Assembly: GCA_030620115.1 (NCBI GenBank)
Contig: JAUXFG010000207.1
Coordinates: forward strand, 1-5,731
Length of the DNA stretch: 5,731 bases
Source: Candidatus Fermentibacterota bacterium
GTDB lineage: Bacteria > JAFGKV01
Direction of reading: 5' to 3'
Positions 1 to 4,161 of this stretch are shown here, piece by piece; positions within the stretch are counted from its first letter, which is position 1; each line of letters opens with the position of its first letter. The notes beneath the pieces are model-generated. The model was not told where the DNA came from. It worked only from the letters and a program-made list of their open reading frames with translations, and ran no database searches. Both the position numbers and the translations under genes were made by a program.

Positions 1-33
1 GGGGGGGGAAGCCTGCCGGCAGAAGCGGAAGGC

Positions 34-128
34 TTCAATTTTCAATTCCTAATTTTGAATTGGGAGAGAGGCGGGGGGAATTGCTGGATTGCTGAATTGC
101 TTGAGTGGGGGATTGGGAAGGAGGGGGG
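34..128. repeat. AATTG-rich simple repeat tract
   Basis: This non-coding tract is built from repeated CAATT/AATTG words. A weak stem pairs CAATTC at 43-48 with GAATTG at 57-62. It is followed by G-rich sequence containing 'gaattgctggattg' at 78-91, which recurs at 3956-3969. No open frame resembles a protein. The role is unknown; such tracts are commonly dispersed between genes in some environmental bacterial genomes. A similar AATT-rich tract lies at 2240-2276. Confidence 0.55.
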
Positions 129-174
129 ATATGGAATCAGTCAATCTCAAATCCATAATCTGGGGGATCCTGTC

Positions 175-283
175 AATCAATCTCCCAATCTTCTCTCCCA
201 ATCCGTGTAATCTGTGGTTCTCCCCATCCGTATAATCAGTGTAATCTTCTCTCCCAATCAGTGAAATCTGTGGTTTTGTGGTT
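175..283. repeat. degenerate 'CCAATCxGTGTAATC' tandem repeats
   Basis: At least three imperfect copies of a roughly 25-30 nt word are visible: 'cccaatccgtgtaatctgtg' from 198, 'cccatccgtataatcagtg' from 223, and 'cccaatcagtgaaatctgtg' from 253. 'ttctctcccaatc' linkers join them, and 'tgtggtt' follows the first and third copies. The copies are too diverged and too close together for a CRISPR array, and no protein is encoded. The tract forms most of the gene-free left edge of the window. Its function is unknown. Confidence 0.6.
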
Positions 284-284
284 C

Positions 285-305
285 AATATTAAACATCAAA
301 GATCT
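285..305 (+). repeat. solo copy of a 21-nt dispersed repeat
   Basis: The 21 nt beginning AATATTAAACATCAAAG and ending at an AGATCT site are identical to 1420-1440. There the same word is the right arm of a hairpin. Similarity continues weakly for about 12 nt past each copy (cacccc-agaaa against gaaccc-ggaaa). The two copies are in the same orientation and bracket the brnT-antitoxin module. This could be a dispersed intergenic repeat, or the edge of an inserted segment. Confidence 0.75.
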
Positions 306-358
306 CACCCCAGAAAGACCTGGTATCCTGACCCCGGAAATCCAACAGAAATCCCCAA

Positions 359-392
359 AATCGGTTCAGACCGATTGCCGGAAACACTCCGG
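359..392 (-). terminator. possible intrinsic terminator of the brnT module
   Basis: Two small hairpins follow the antitoxin stop on the minus strand. The first is a 5-bp stem (CCGGA at 378-382 with TCCGG at 388-392). The second is a perfect 7-bp stem with a 4-nt loop (AATCGGT at 359-365 with ACCGATT at 370-376). Read on the minus strand, the second stem runs into TTTTGGGG, a short T tract. The stem is only moderately GC-rich and the T tract is brief, so this is a weak terminator candidate. Its place just past the end of the module suits the role. Confidence 0.4.
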
Positions 393-411
393 GCATCTGC
401 GGGTAGTCAAC

Positions 412-681
412 CTACCGCGGCTGCGGGGCGGTCACTCGATGCGCAGACTTGCCTCTGCTGAGGCGCGCTTGCCGAAGAACCGGGGCAAGCGCTCGGAGAG
501 CCTGATTGACCGCCAATGAGTCCGGAAACACGTCAAGGACATCGGGGTCGATGACAACAACGTTGACTCCCTCAGCATACCGGGAGGCGGTCACTCCCCG
601 AACCCCTTCTGAGAAGTCATACTCCGGACGCATCGTGTCTTGATCAGGGTCGACGGCACGCTGCACGTCAGTCCTCTTCAT
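412..681 (-). CDS. antitoxin-like partner of BrnT (89 aa, DPDV family)
   Basis: This gene probably encodes the antitoxin of the adjacent BrnT-type toxin. The 89-residue product has a charged N-terminus, then the motif MRPEYDFSEGVRG at 17-29, a conserved RYAEGVNVVVIDPDV stretch at 34-48, and FPDSLAVNQALRAL at 52-65. The tail is basic and lacks conserved motifs. I recognise this pattern from small uncharacterised proteins encoded beside BrnT or other toxins, where 'NVVxLDPDV' and 'FPDSxxVNxALR' are hallmarks. It is not a clear ribbon-helix-helix BrnA by eye. The ATG at 681 is preceded by GGAGG five bases upstream and overlaps the last 14 nt of the toxin gene, which suggests translational coupling. 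A longer reading from 810 lies inside the toxin gene in another frame and is unlikely. The stop is TAG. The frame is intact, in contrast to its toxin. Confidence 0.75.
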   Translation of the reverse strand: MKRTDVQRAVDPDQDTMRPEYDFSEGVRGVTASRYAEGVNVVVIDPDVLDVFPDSLAVNQALRALAPVLRQARLSRGKSAHRVTAPQPR

Positions 682-961
682 ACTTCCTCCGCTCCTTTCG
701 GGTGGCCTGTCGTGTGGAGATGAGGCGGGTTCGCGGCGGTCGATCCGCAAAGGACACAACCAGCAGCCTCTTCCGGACCGACATTCCAAGGACAATATAG
801 CGGGTTTCAACGGCTGAATGATCTGGATCGGCCATCAAGATCGAAAGAGGATCAGCGAAAACGGTCGTTGCCTCGTCAAAGGATACGCCATGCTTACGGA
901 GATTGGATCGAGCCTTCACGGGATCCTATTCAAACGTATAGCCCAACCGCTGCACACTCAT
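668..961 (-). pseudogene. brnT: BrnT-family toxin gene with an in-frame amber codon
   Basis: BrnT (DUF497 family) is a RelE-like ribonuclease toxin that halts translation unless bound by its antitoxin. From the ATG at 961 the frame reads MSVQRLGYTFE, then TAG at 926-928, then DPVKARSNLRKHGVSF and on to ISTRQATRKERRKYEED. Family members carry FEWDPxKAxxNxxKHGVSFxEA here, so TAG sits exactly where the conserved Trp (TGG) belongs, one G-to-A change away. Everything downstream is open and conserved, including FADP, RYIVLGMS, LLVVSF and the C-terminal ISxRxAxxxERxxYEE block. A good ribosome site (AGGGG, seven bases before the ATG) supports 961 as the original start. A GTG at 919 could in principle start a product of 83 residues lacking the first beta strand, but I see no good ribosome site for it. 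Alternatives are a sequencing error or amber suppression. The family call is very secure. Confidence 0.88.
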
Positions 962-968
962 TCATCTT

Positions 969-973
969 CCCCT
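969..973 (-). promoter_or_regulatory. ribosome binding site deciding the brnT start
   Basis: On the minus strand AGGGG stands seven bases before the ATG at 959-961. It identifies the ancestral brnT start, which lies upstream of the amber codon. It also shows that the FE-stop-DP reading is a broken gene and not a coincidental frame extension. Confidence 0.6.
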
Positions 974-1092
974 GATCTTGCGGAGTGCATAGTGCGAAGC
1001 CCACCATGAGCGGGGATCGCAGCCTGCCTTGTCAAGTAGCTTGGCAACGCCGATCCGTCAACTCCCGGCCCCATTCTCTCGCCACTCTTCAG

Positions 1093-1119
1093 CCCTTTGC
1101 TTCCTTTGAGTCCTTTGAG
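1093..1119. repeat. 9-bp tandem repeat (TCCTTTGAG), three units
   Basis: Three adjacent 9-bp units are seen: ccctttgct, tcctttgag and tcctttgag. The last two are identical. They sit just left of the 36-bp tandem repeat, in a stretch upstream of brnT (on its minus-strand 5' side) with no credible gene. The 9-bp period keeps several frames open, which explains the spurious reading frames here. Confidence 0.6.
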
Positions 1120-1158
1120 CCTCCTTGTCACGTCCGTAGTTGGCGATGGCCAAACGTA

Positions 1159-1258
1159 GGCGGAAGACACGAAGTGCGGAGACGGACTTGTCACGGCGGA
1201 AGGCACCAAGTGCGGAGACGGACTTGTCACGGCGGAAGGCACCAAGTGCGGAGACGGA
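1159..1258. repeat. 36-bp tandem repeat, about 2.8 copies
   Basis: Units at 1159-1194 and 1195-1230 start GGCGGAAG and end CTTGTCAC, and they differ at only two positions (agacacgaag against aggcaccaag). A third unit from 1231 matches the second exactly to 1258 and then diverges. A further CTTGTCACG occurs at about 1124, hinting at an older degraded copy. The unit length is divisible by three and has no stops in several frames, so long repetitive reading frames appear on both strands. None resembles a known protein. There are no spacers, so this is not a CRISPR array. It looks like a minisatellite expanded from a dispersed 'GAAGACACGAAG'-type word. Confidence 0.85.
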
Positions 1259-1391
1259 TATGGTGAATCGCGCCTCCGATGACACGGCAGTCCTTGAATA
1301 CTGGCTGAAGATGCATGGGCTTCCATACAGGACGAGACTCGATGTTCTCTGTTTCCAGTGCCAGTCGAATGCGCTCGGATTTGGGATTATC

Positions 1392-1440
1392 AGATCTTTG
1401 ATGTTCGATATTGGACCTGAATATTAAACATCAAAGATCT
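1392..1440. repeat. 21-bp inverted repeat forming a long hairpin
   Basis: The left arm at 1392-1412 and right arm at 1420-1440 are complementary at 19 of 21 positions around a 7-nt loop (ggacctg). Each outer end is an AGATCT site. The two mismatches are adjacent, near the loop side. The right arm is identical to the solo copy at 285-305. The element resembles a REP-like or miniature-element hairpin. No T tract follows on the right (gaacccgg), so a terminator role is not obvious. It lies between the brnT module and the DUF4926 cluster. Confidence 0.8.
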
Positions 1441-1501
1441 GAACCCGGAAACCCCCGCCAAAGGAATAGAAAAATAGGACATCTCTTATCTTAGCGCTTA
1501 T

Positions 1502-1514
1502 GGGGCGCAGCCCC
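1502..1514 (-). terminator. short GC hairpin downstream of the DUF4926 gene
   Basis: GGGGC at 1502-1506 pairs with GCCCC at 1510-1514 around a 3-nt loop. The hairpin lies 22 nt past the stop of the DUF4926 gene in the direction of its transcription. No run of T follows (ATAAGCGCTAAG on the minus strand), so intrinsic termination is only a possibility. Confidence 0.3.
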
Positions 1515-1536
1515 CACACTACCAATGTCTATTCGA

Positions 1537-1767
1537 TTATGCGGCTCTGAACTGACGGACGTGCAGGATTTCCTTGGCCTGCATCGGACGCACATCTGCG
1601 CGGTGAAGGGTCAACAGTGCAACGTTCTCTCCTCCTCCCCTCACAAACTCCACTTCATAACCCTCGCCATTGCGATAGCAGTGCACAACTGCTCCTATGT
1701 CTCCTCGCTTGAGTCCATGCTCAAGCACATCATGGGAGAGAACAACTGTGTCATGCTCGCGTATCAT
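1537..1767 (-). CDS. DUF4926 domain protein (76 aa)
   Basis: The product matches my recollection of the DUF4926 family, small proteins of about 65-80 residues with unknown biochemical role. Visible hallmarks are HDTVVLSHDVLEHGLKRGDIGAVVHCY at residues 5-31 (split as HDTVVLS, HGLKRGD and GAVVHCY), the YEVEF strand at 37-41, and LLTLHRADVRP at 51-61. These suggest a small SH3-like beta barrel, which is inference. The length is normal and there are no broken positions. The ATG at 1767 has GGAGG six bases upstream, a strong site. Its family is typically encoded right after a DUF6883 gene, and such a gene, truncated, lies 23 nt upstream. The pair is often suspected to be a toxin-antitoxin or two-gene accessory module; that role is unproven. 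Confidence 0.8.
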   Translation of the reverse strand: MIREHDTVVLSHDVLEHGLKRGDIGAVVHCYRNGEGYEVEFVRGGGENVALLTLHRADVRPMQAKEILHVRQFRAA

Positions 1768-1790
1768 CTTTGACCTCCCTCCATTTCCAA

Positions 1791-1910
1791 TTACCTTGCT
1801 AAACAGGATATTTGGGCTTTGCTTTTTCCGATAGCTTGGGTCTCTGAAAGCAAGTAGTCAACTAGTTTTGCTTCAGGAATGTAGGCCTTATCGCGATTCG
1901 GAAGTAGCAT
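1791..1910 (-). pseudogene. truncated DUF6883 gene (39 codons)
   Basis: From the ATG at 1910 the frame reads MLLPNRDKAYIPEAKL, then VDYLLSETQAIGKSKA, then a short non-family tail to TAA at 1791-1793. The first 32 residues fit the N-terminus of DUF6883 proteins (pattern LPNxxxAxIxxxKLxDYLLxxxHPxGxSKAxFF), which are normally about 100-115 aa. About two thirds of the domain is therefore missing. The tail after SKA runs almost directly into the ribosome site of the DUF4926 gene, so a deletion that joined the early part of this gene to its neighbour's leader is the simplest explanation. The start lies 4 nt after the TGA of the remnant at 1915-2013. The function of the family is unknown; a remaining 39-aa peptide is unlikely to fold as the full domain. 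Confidence 0.65.
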
Positions 1911-1914
1911 GCCC

Positions 1915-2013
1915 TCAAGTCTCTCCGTTGAAGTCATCGAGTCCGTACCCCTTGTTCATCACGCATAGCCTCCAATAGAAAGCGTTGATTCTGTCATTCG
2001 CAAGCTTGAGCAT
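1915..2013 (-). CDS. short unidentified coding remnant (32 aa)
   Basis: From an ATG at 2013 the frame encodes MLKLANDRINAFYWRLC followed by VMNKGYGLDDFNGET and TGA. It is open upstream to about 2049, where stops occur in quick succession. The residue mix and the stop placed 4 nt before the next ATG look like the genuine C-terminal end of a gene in an operon with the DUF6883 remnant. I do not recognise the family. There is no convincing ribosome site before the ATG, so this may be the surviving tail of a longer gene whose front part was lost or frame-shifted around 2050. It could also be chance. Confidence 0.3.
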   Translation of the reverse strand: MLKLANDRINAFYWRLCVMNKGYGLDDFNGET

Positions 2014-2239
2014 CCTCTGTCCCACGCAGCGCGTTTTGACTCCTCCCCTTCACCCCGCTCATCAGTTCAATATCTCGTCGCGTGCGCCACACTTTCCGGA
2101 GTCCGGTTAATCTCGCAGAACGACAGTCTTTGTGAATATCGGAGATAGTCCCCCTCGGCTCAGGAAATCGGATCAATTGGCAATTAGTCATTCCAAGCCG
2201 CCGGTAGCGATCAGTGCTCATTCATGATCCAATCATTGG
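2014..2239. other. gap with no supported gene
   Basis: A minus-strand frame from 2221 to 1994 is open, but it lacks a ribosome site and runs across the unidentified remnant in another frame. It contains CQLIRFPEPRGTIS, faintly like the start of WxcM/FdtA sugar-ketoisomerase proteins, but nothing after it supports that family. No RNA gene was recognised here. Confidence 0.4.
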
Positions 2240-2276
2240 CAATTTACAATTCATAATTTACAATTAAGAATTGAGA
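2240..2276. repeat. 14-bp AT-rich tandem repeat
   Basis: Two adjacent 14-nt units, aatttacaattcat (2241-2254) and aatttacaattaag (2255-2268), match at 11 of 14 positions, and a CAATT-aag-AATTG palindrome follows at 2261-2273. The tract is like the one at 34-63. It separates the DUF6883 cluster from the DUF3368 pseudogene and encodes nothing. Confidence 0.55.
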
Positions 2277-2337
2277 TCTGCCGCCAAGCGTCCATTCGTG
2301 TCTTTGTAGTAGCCCCATTGTGGGCGTCTATGTATGC

Positions 2338-2826
2338 TACGCTTCTCCCTGATCTTGCAGTACACGCGCGTAGAGCGTATCACTGACGCGAAAGCCCGCC
2401 GTATCGCGCAACGCGGTCGAGAAGGGGCCTTACGGCAGACACCAGTCCCCTGCGCTTCGCCTCGATGATGACACCTATCAGCCCCATGCGCGCCACGCCG
2501 AGATATGCGGCAGTCTCGCGGCCAATCCGCTCGTCCATGAGCAGGAGTTCGGCCTGTGTTTCCAGTGCGAGGGCAATGGCTTCGGCCTCGCCCGCATCCA
2601 GCTACTGACGCAAGACATCGACCAGCGGCTTGTTGGTGACATCCTTCGCCCTTATCCAAGGGGCGTTCTTGATCTGATCAGCACCGGGCTCTCCCGCACC
2701 AGCGATCACGGTCTCCTGCCACACGGCATGGGGTATCAGCAGCTCTCCGTACAGTCGCTGAAGCAGATCCAGCCTGCCGACCCTTGCCAAGTTGATCAGC
2801 GGCGAAGCGTTGCTAACGACTCTCAC
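2338..2826 (-). pseudogene. DUF3368 PIN-like toxin gene with amber codon and frameshift
   Basis: DUF3368 proteins are PIN-domain-like putative ribonuclease toxins of about 155-165 aa, usually encoded after a UPF0175 antitoxin. From GTG at 2826 the frame gives VVSNASPLINLARVG (residues 3-17), a conserved IPHAVWQET at 31-39, and then TAG at 2602-2604 as codon 75. Translation past it gives LDAGEAEAIALALE, LLLMDERIGRE (94-104) and AKRRGLVSAVRPLLDRVA, all typical of the family. Near 2393-2404 the frame shifts: in the zero frame a TGA follows at 2380-2382, while the shifted frame gives FRVSDTLYARVLQDQGEA and TAG at 2338-2340, a normal family C-terminus. The shift equals one inserted base or two lost. 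Two independent lesions make a sequencing error explanation harder. Acidic PIN-site candidates remain (E38, E79/E81, D98); the first position is Asn (VSN), as in many DUF3368 members. The start lies 2 nt after the antitoxin stop (TGA-TC-GTG), so the two were translationally coupled. Confidence 0.87.
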
Positions 2827-2828
2827 GA

Positions 2829-3080
2829 TCAGTCGCTCTGATTCAGGGTAGTCAAGTCTTCCTCATAGTCCTCCACGTCGTAGTGCGCGCAAAGGCCTCT
2901 GTTTCCGAGCAACTGCTGGAAAGCCCATATGGTCATCCCGCTCATCTCTCGTGCTTTTCCAAATGAGAGCTTGCCCTGGGCGTAGAGGTGCAAAGCCAGC
3001 TCGCGCCTCAGCTCCGACGGAGTCAAGCGTGTCGCGTGAACTACCTCGCGGGGCAGCTCAAGAGCTATCGTTCCAGACAT
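2829..3080 (-). CDS. UPF0175 family antitoxin (83 aa)
   Basis: UPF0175 proteins are small DNA-binding-type antitoxins, commonly paired with DUF3368 PIN-like toxins. The 83-aa product shows the family pattern throughout: LELPREVVHATRLTPSEL at 7-24, RRELALHLYAQGKLSFGKAREM at 25-46 (as RRELALHLYAQG and KLSFGKAREM), the helix-turn-helix-like MSGMTIWAFQQLLGNRG at 46-62, and the acidic end HYDVEDYEEDL at 66-76, which probably contacts the toxin. The ATG at 3080 has GGAGG seven bases upstream; an in-frame ATG at 3107 gives an extra 9 residues (MGHQNGGLH) that span this ribosome site and do not fit the family. The frame is intact. Its partner directly downstream is broken, so this antitoxin is now without a functional toxin in this locus. 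It may repress its own operon, which is inference from the family. Confidence 0.88.
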   Translation of the reverse strand: MSGTIALELPREVVHATRLTPSELRRELALHLYAQGKLSFGKAREMSGMTIWAFQQLLGNRGLCAHYDVEDYEEDLTTLNQSD

Positions 3081-3107
3081 GTGCAGACCTCCATTCTGGT
3101 GACCCAT

Positions 3108-3302
3108 GATTTCTTTTTCGCATCCTCAGTTCCATCGATGCTCGGGCCGTCGGATCTCACGCCGCACCGGCGTAGCCATAGGCCGAGCGCCGCGGTTTAC
3201 GAAGGTAGCGCCTACTGACGAACGACTCCCAAATCAGGGCCGCCGATGGCGCCGGTCTATCCCAGTCGAACATGAAGCGCCTACCCGCAGCCCACCGGAG
3301 TA
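3108..3302. other. gene-free gap between HI0074-type and UPF0175 genes
   Basis: I looked on the minus strand for the nucleotidyltransferase signature (GSxxxGxxxxxSDxD) expected next to an HI0074-family gene and did not find it in any frame. No ribosome site, promoter or strong hairpin stands out other than the leader of the UPF0175 gene. Confidence 0.5.
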
Positions 3303-3716
3303 TCACGCCAAGCCGCCCAGCAGAGGAACTGGCCTTTCGGATCGTATCTCTCGCAGGGTGTCCCGCATCAGTGAAGCGTACCCCGGAAGGCGGGAGTAGA
3401 TCTCATCGGCGGACCTCAGGTCAGGCAGGTGACCGGTCCTGATGCGGTCAGTGAGCATCTGGGACCAGCGATCATCTTCGGAAATAACGCCGAGTCGCAG
3501 ACTGCTCTGCAGTACGCTCTGGTGTGGCGACTCGATCCGAATGCCGGCATCCTGGCAACCGACCTCCAGACTTCTCCACATCGCTTCGAATGCATACTCA
3601 AACCGTTTGATGGAGGCATCGCGGAAGATCTCATCCTTCGGCCGAGCGAGTGCCTCCTCTAGGTGGCACACGGCACACTCGAGATCCATGAGACAGTCGT
3701 GGTTCACCTGACGCAT
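3303..3716 (-). CDS. HI0074-family nucleotidyltransferase substrate-binding protein (HEPN-like)
   Basis: The 137-aa product resembles the HI0074 family (NTase substrate-binding, a four-helix HEPN-like fold), which usually forms a two-gene module with a small MNT-type nucleotidyltransferase. Family marks are LEEALARPKDEIFRDASIKRFEYAFE at about 19-44 (seen as LEEALARPKD and IKRFEYAFEAMW), a middle segment GIRIESPHQSVLQSSLRLGVI, and DRWSQMLTDRIRTGH at 82-96. The last part keeps the HEPN-type Arg-x4-His pair (R91, H96), but the usual DRNxTSH becomes DRIRTGH, losing the common Asn. I chose the ATG at 3716 because homology begins about ten residues later; no strong ribosome site is visible. An in-frame ATG at 3689 is an alternative, and the longer frame to 3878 adds a stretch that looks non-family. 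No intact nucleotidyltransferase gene lies on either side, so it appears orphaned. Whether it is a toxin (HepT-like) or only a binding partner cannot be settled here. Confidence 0.75.
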   Translation of the reverse strand: MRQVNHDCLMDLECAVCHLEEALARPKDEIFRDASIKRFEYAFEAMWRSLEVGCQDAGIRIESPHQSVLQSSLRLGVISEDDRWSQMLTDRIRTGHLPDLRSADEIYSRLPGYASLMRDTLREIRSERPVPLLGGLA

Positions 3717-4074
3717 ACTGCAGGGCTCTGCCCAAAAGCGCTCACCGCGTGCGCCCTCTGTAGAGTAGTCGTCTGGCCTTTTCGATCTCCCATGTCTTTC
3801 ACCTCCCAAGGGTTCGCGCAGGAACAAGTTCATCTCGCACAGTACGCGGGATGGGATTGCAGCCAGAGGCCGCCCCATGAAGGTGCTTGTGAATCCATAG
3901 TGACTCCACTATACCGAGCCGATGAAGCACGGTCGAGTGTGCGGGGAAAGGGGAGGAATTGCTGGATTGATTGAATGGGGAAGAGGGAGGAGGAGCACAG
4001 GGCAGAGTGGAGAATGATGTGGGGCGTAGTTCCGGTGTTCACCTTTGCGACGAAAATCGCTCCATAAGAAGCAA
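3717..4074. other. non-coding or decayed segment upstream of the HI0074-type gene
   Basis: No intact gene is supported. On the minus strand GGGAGGTGAAAGAC-ATG near 3793-3810 looks like a ribosome site and start, but the frame ends after 29 codons without recognisable features. A fragment WEIEKARRLLYRGRTR-stop just before the HI0074-type start is faintly like the C-terminus of MNT nucleotidyltransferases (ExxREGxLLYxxG), and may be debris of the missing partner. The right part, about 3952-3990, is a G/A-rich simple tract sharing 'gaattgctggattg' with 78-91. Confidence 0.35.
3897..3912. promoter_or_regulatory. short palindrome, possible operator
   Basis: ATAGTG at 3897-3902 and CACTAT at 3907-3912 form a perfect 6-bp inverted repeat with a 4-nt centre (actc). 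It lies about 180 nt upstream of the HI0074-type start on the same strand, the sort of site a dimeric regulator binds. No clear -35/-10 pair accompanies it, so it could be chance. Confidence 0.25.
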
Positions 4075-4106
4075 GGCCCGGTTCTCGGTTTTTCGAGAAC
4101 CGGGCC
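4075..4106. terminator. strong 13-bp hairpin
   Basis: GGCCCGGTTCTCG at 4075-4087 pairs perfectly with CGAGAACCGGGCC at 4094-4106 around a 6-nt loop (gttttt). This is the strongest hairpin in the window. It lies about 215 nt past the end of the ATPase gene and before the HI0074-type gene, so it could stop transcription from the ATPase. The bases following on the minus strand (TTGCTTCTTATGG) and on the plus strand (ATTCCCCTTTTA) give only partial T tracts. A repetitive palindromic element or an attenuator-like structure is also possible. Confidence 0.5.
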
Positions 4107-4161
4107 ATTCCCCTTTTACGCTTCTTAACGAATGCCTCTATATGCTAACCCGCACTTCTCA

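Noticed and set aside
682-810. N-terminal extension of the antitoxin frame to an ATG at 810
   Set aside because: The extension lies wholly inside brnT in another frame, while the ATG at 681 has a GGAGG site and matches the family start.
1022-1060. TTGACA and TTGACG words upstream of brnT as a promoter
   Set aside because: No acceptable -10 hexamer lies 16-18 nt downstream of either on the minus strand.
1159-1258. 36-bp direct repeats with a CRISPR-like unit length
   Set aside because: The units are directly adjacent with no spacers, and no cas genes are present. It is a tandem repeat.
958-1427. Several long repetitive reading frames on both strands across the 36-bp repeat
   Set aside because: They exist because the repeat length is divisible by three and lacks stops. 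They have no ribosome sites and no family resemblance.
1994-2221. 75-aa minus-strand frame with CQLIRFPEPRGTIS, faintly like WxcM/FdtA proteins
   Set aside because: The similarity covers only about a dozen residues, conserved downstream residues are absent, and there is no ribosome site.
2264-2659. 131-aa minus-strand frame overlapping the DUF3368 pseudogene
   Set aside because: It is an alternative frame of the pseudogene; only its last part coincides with the true, shifted C-terminal frame.
3717-3878. 54-codon upstream extension of the HI0074-type gene
   Set aside because: The extra residues are arginine- and glycine-rich with no family match, and the HI0074 homology starts near the ATG at 3716.
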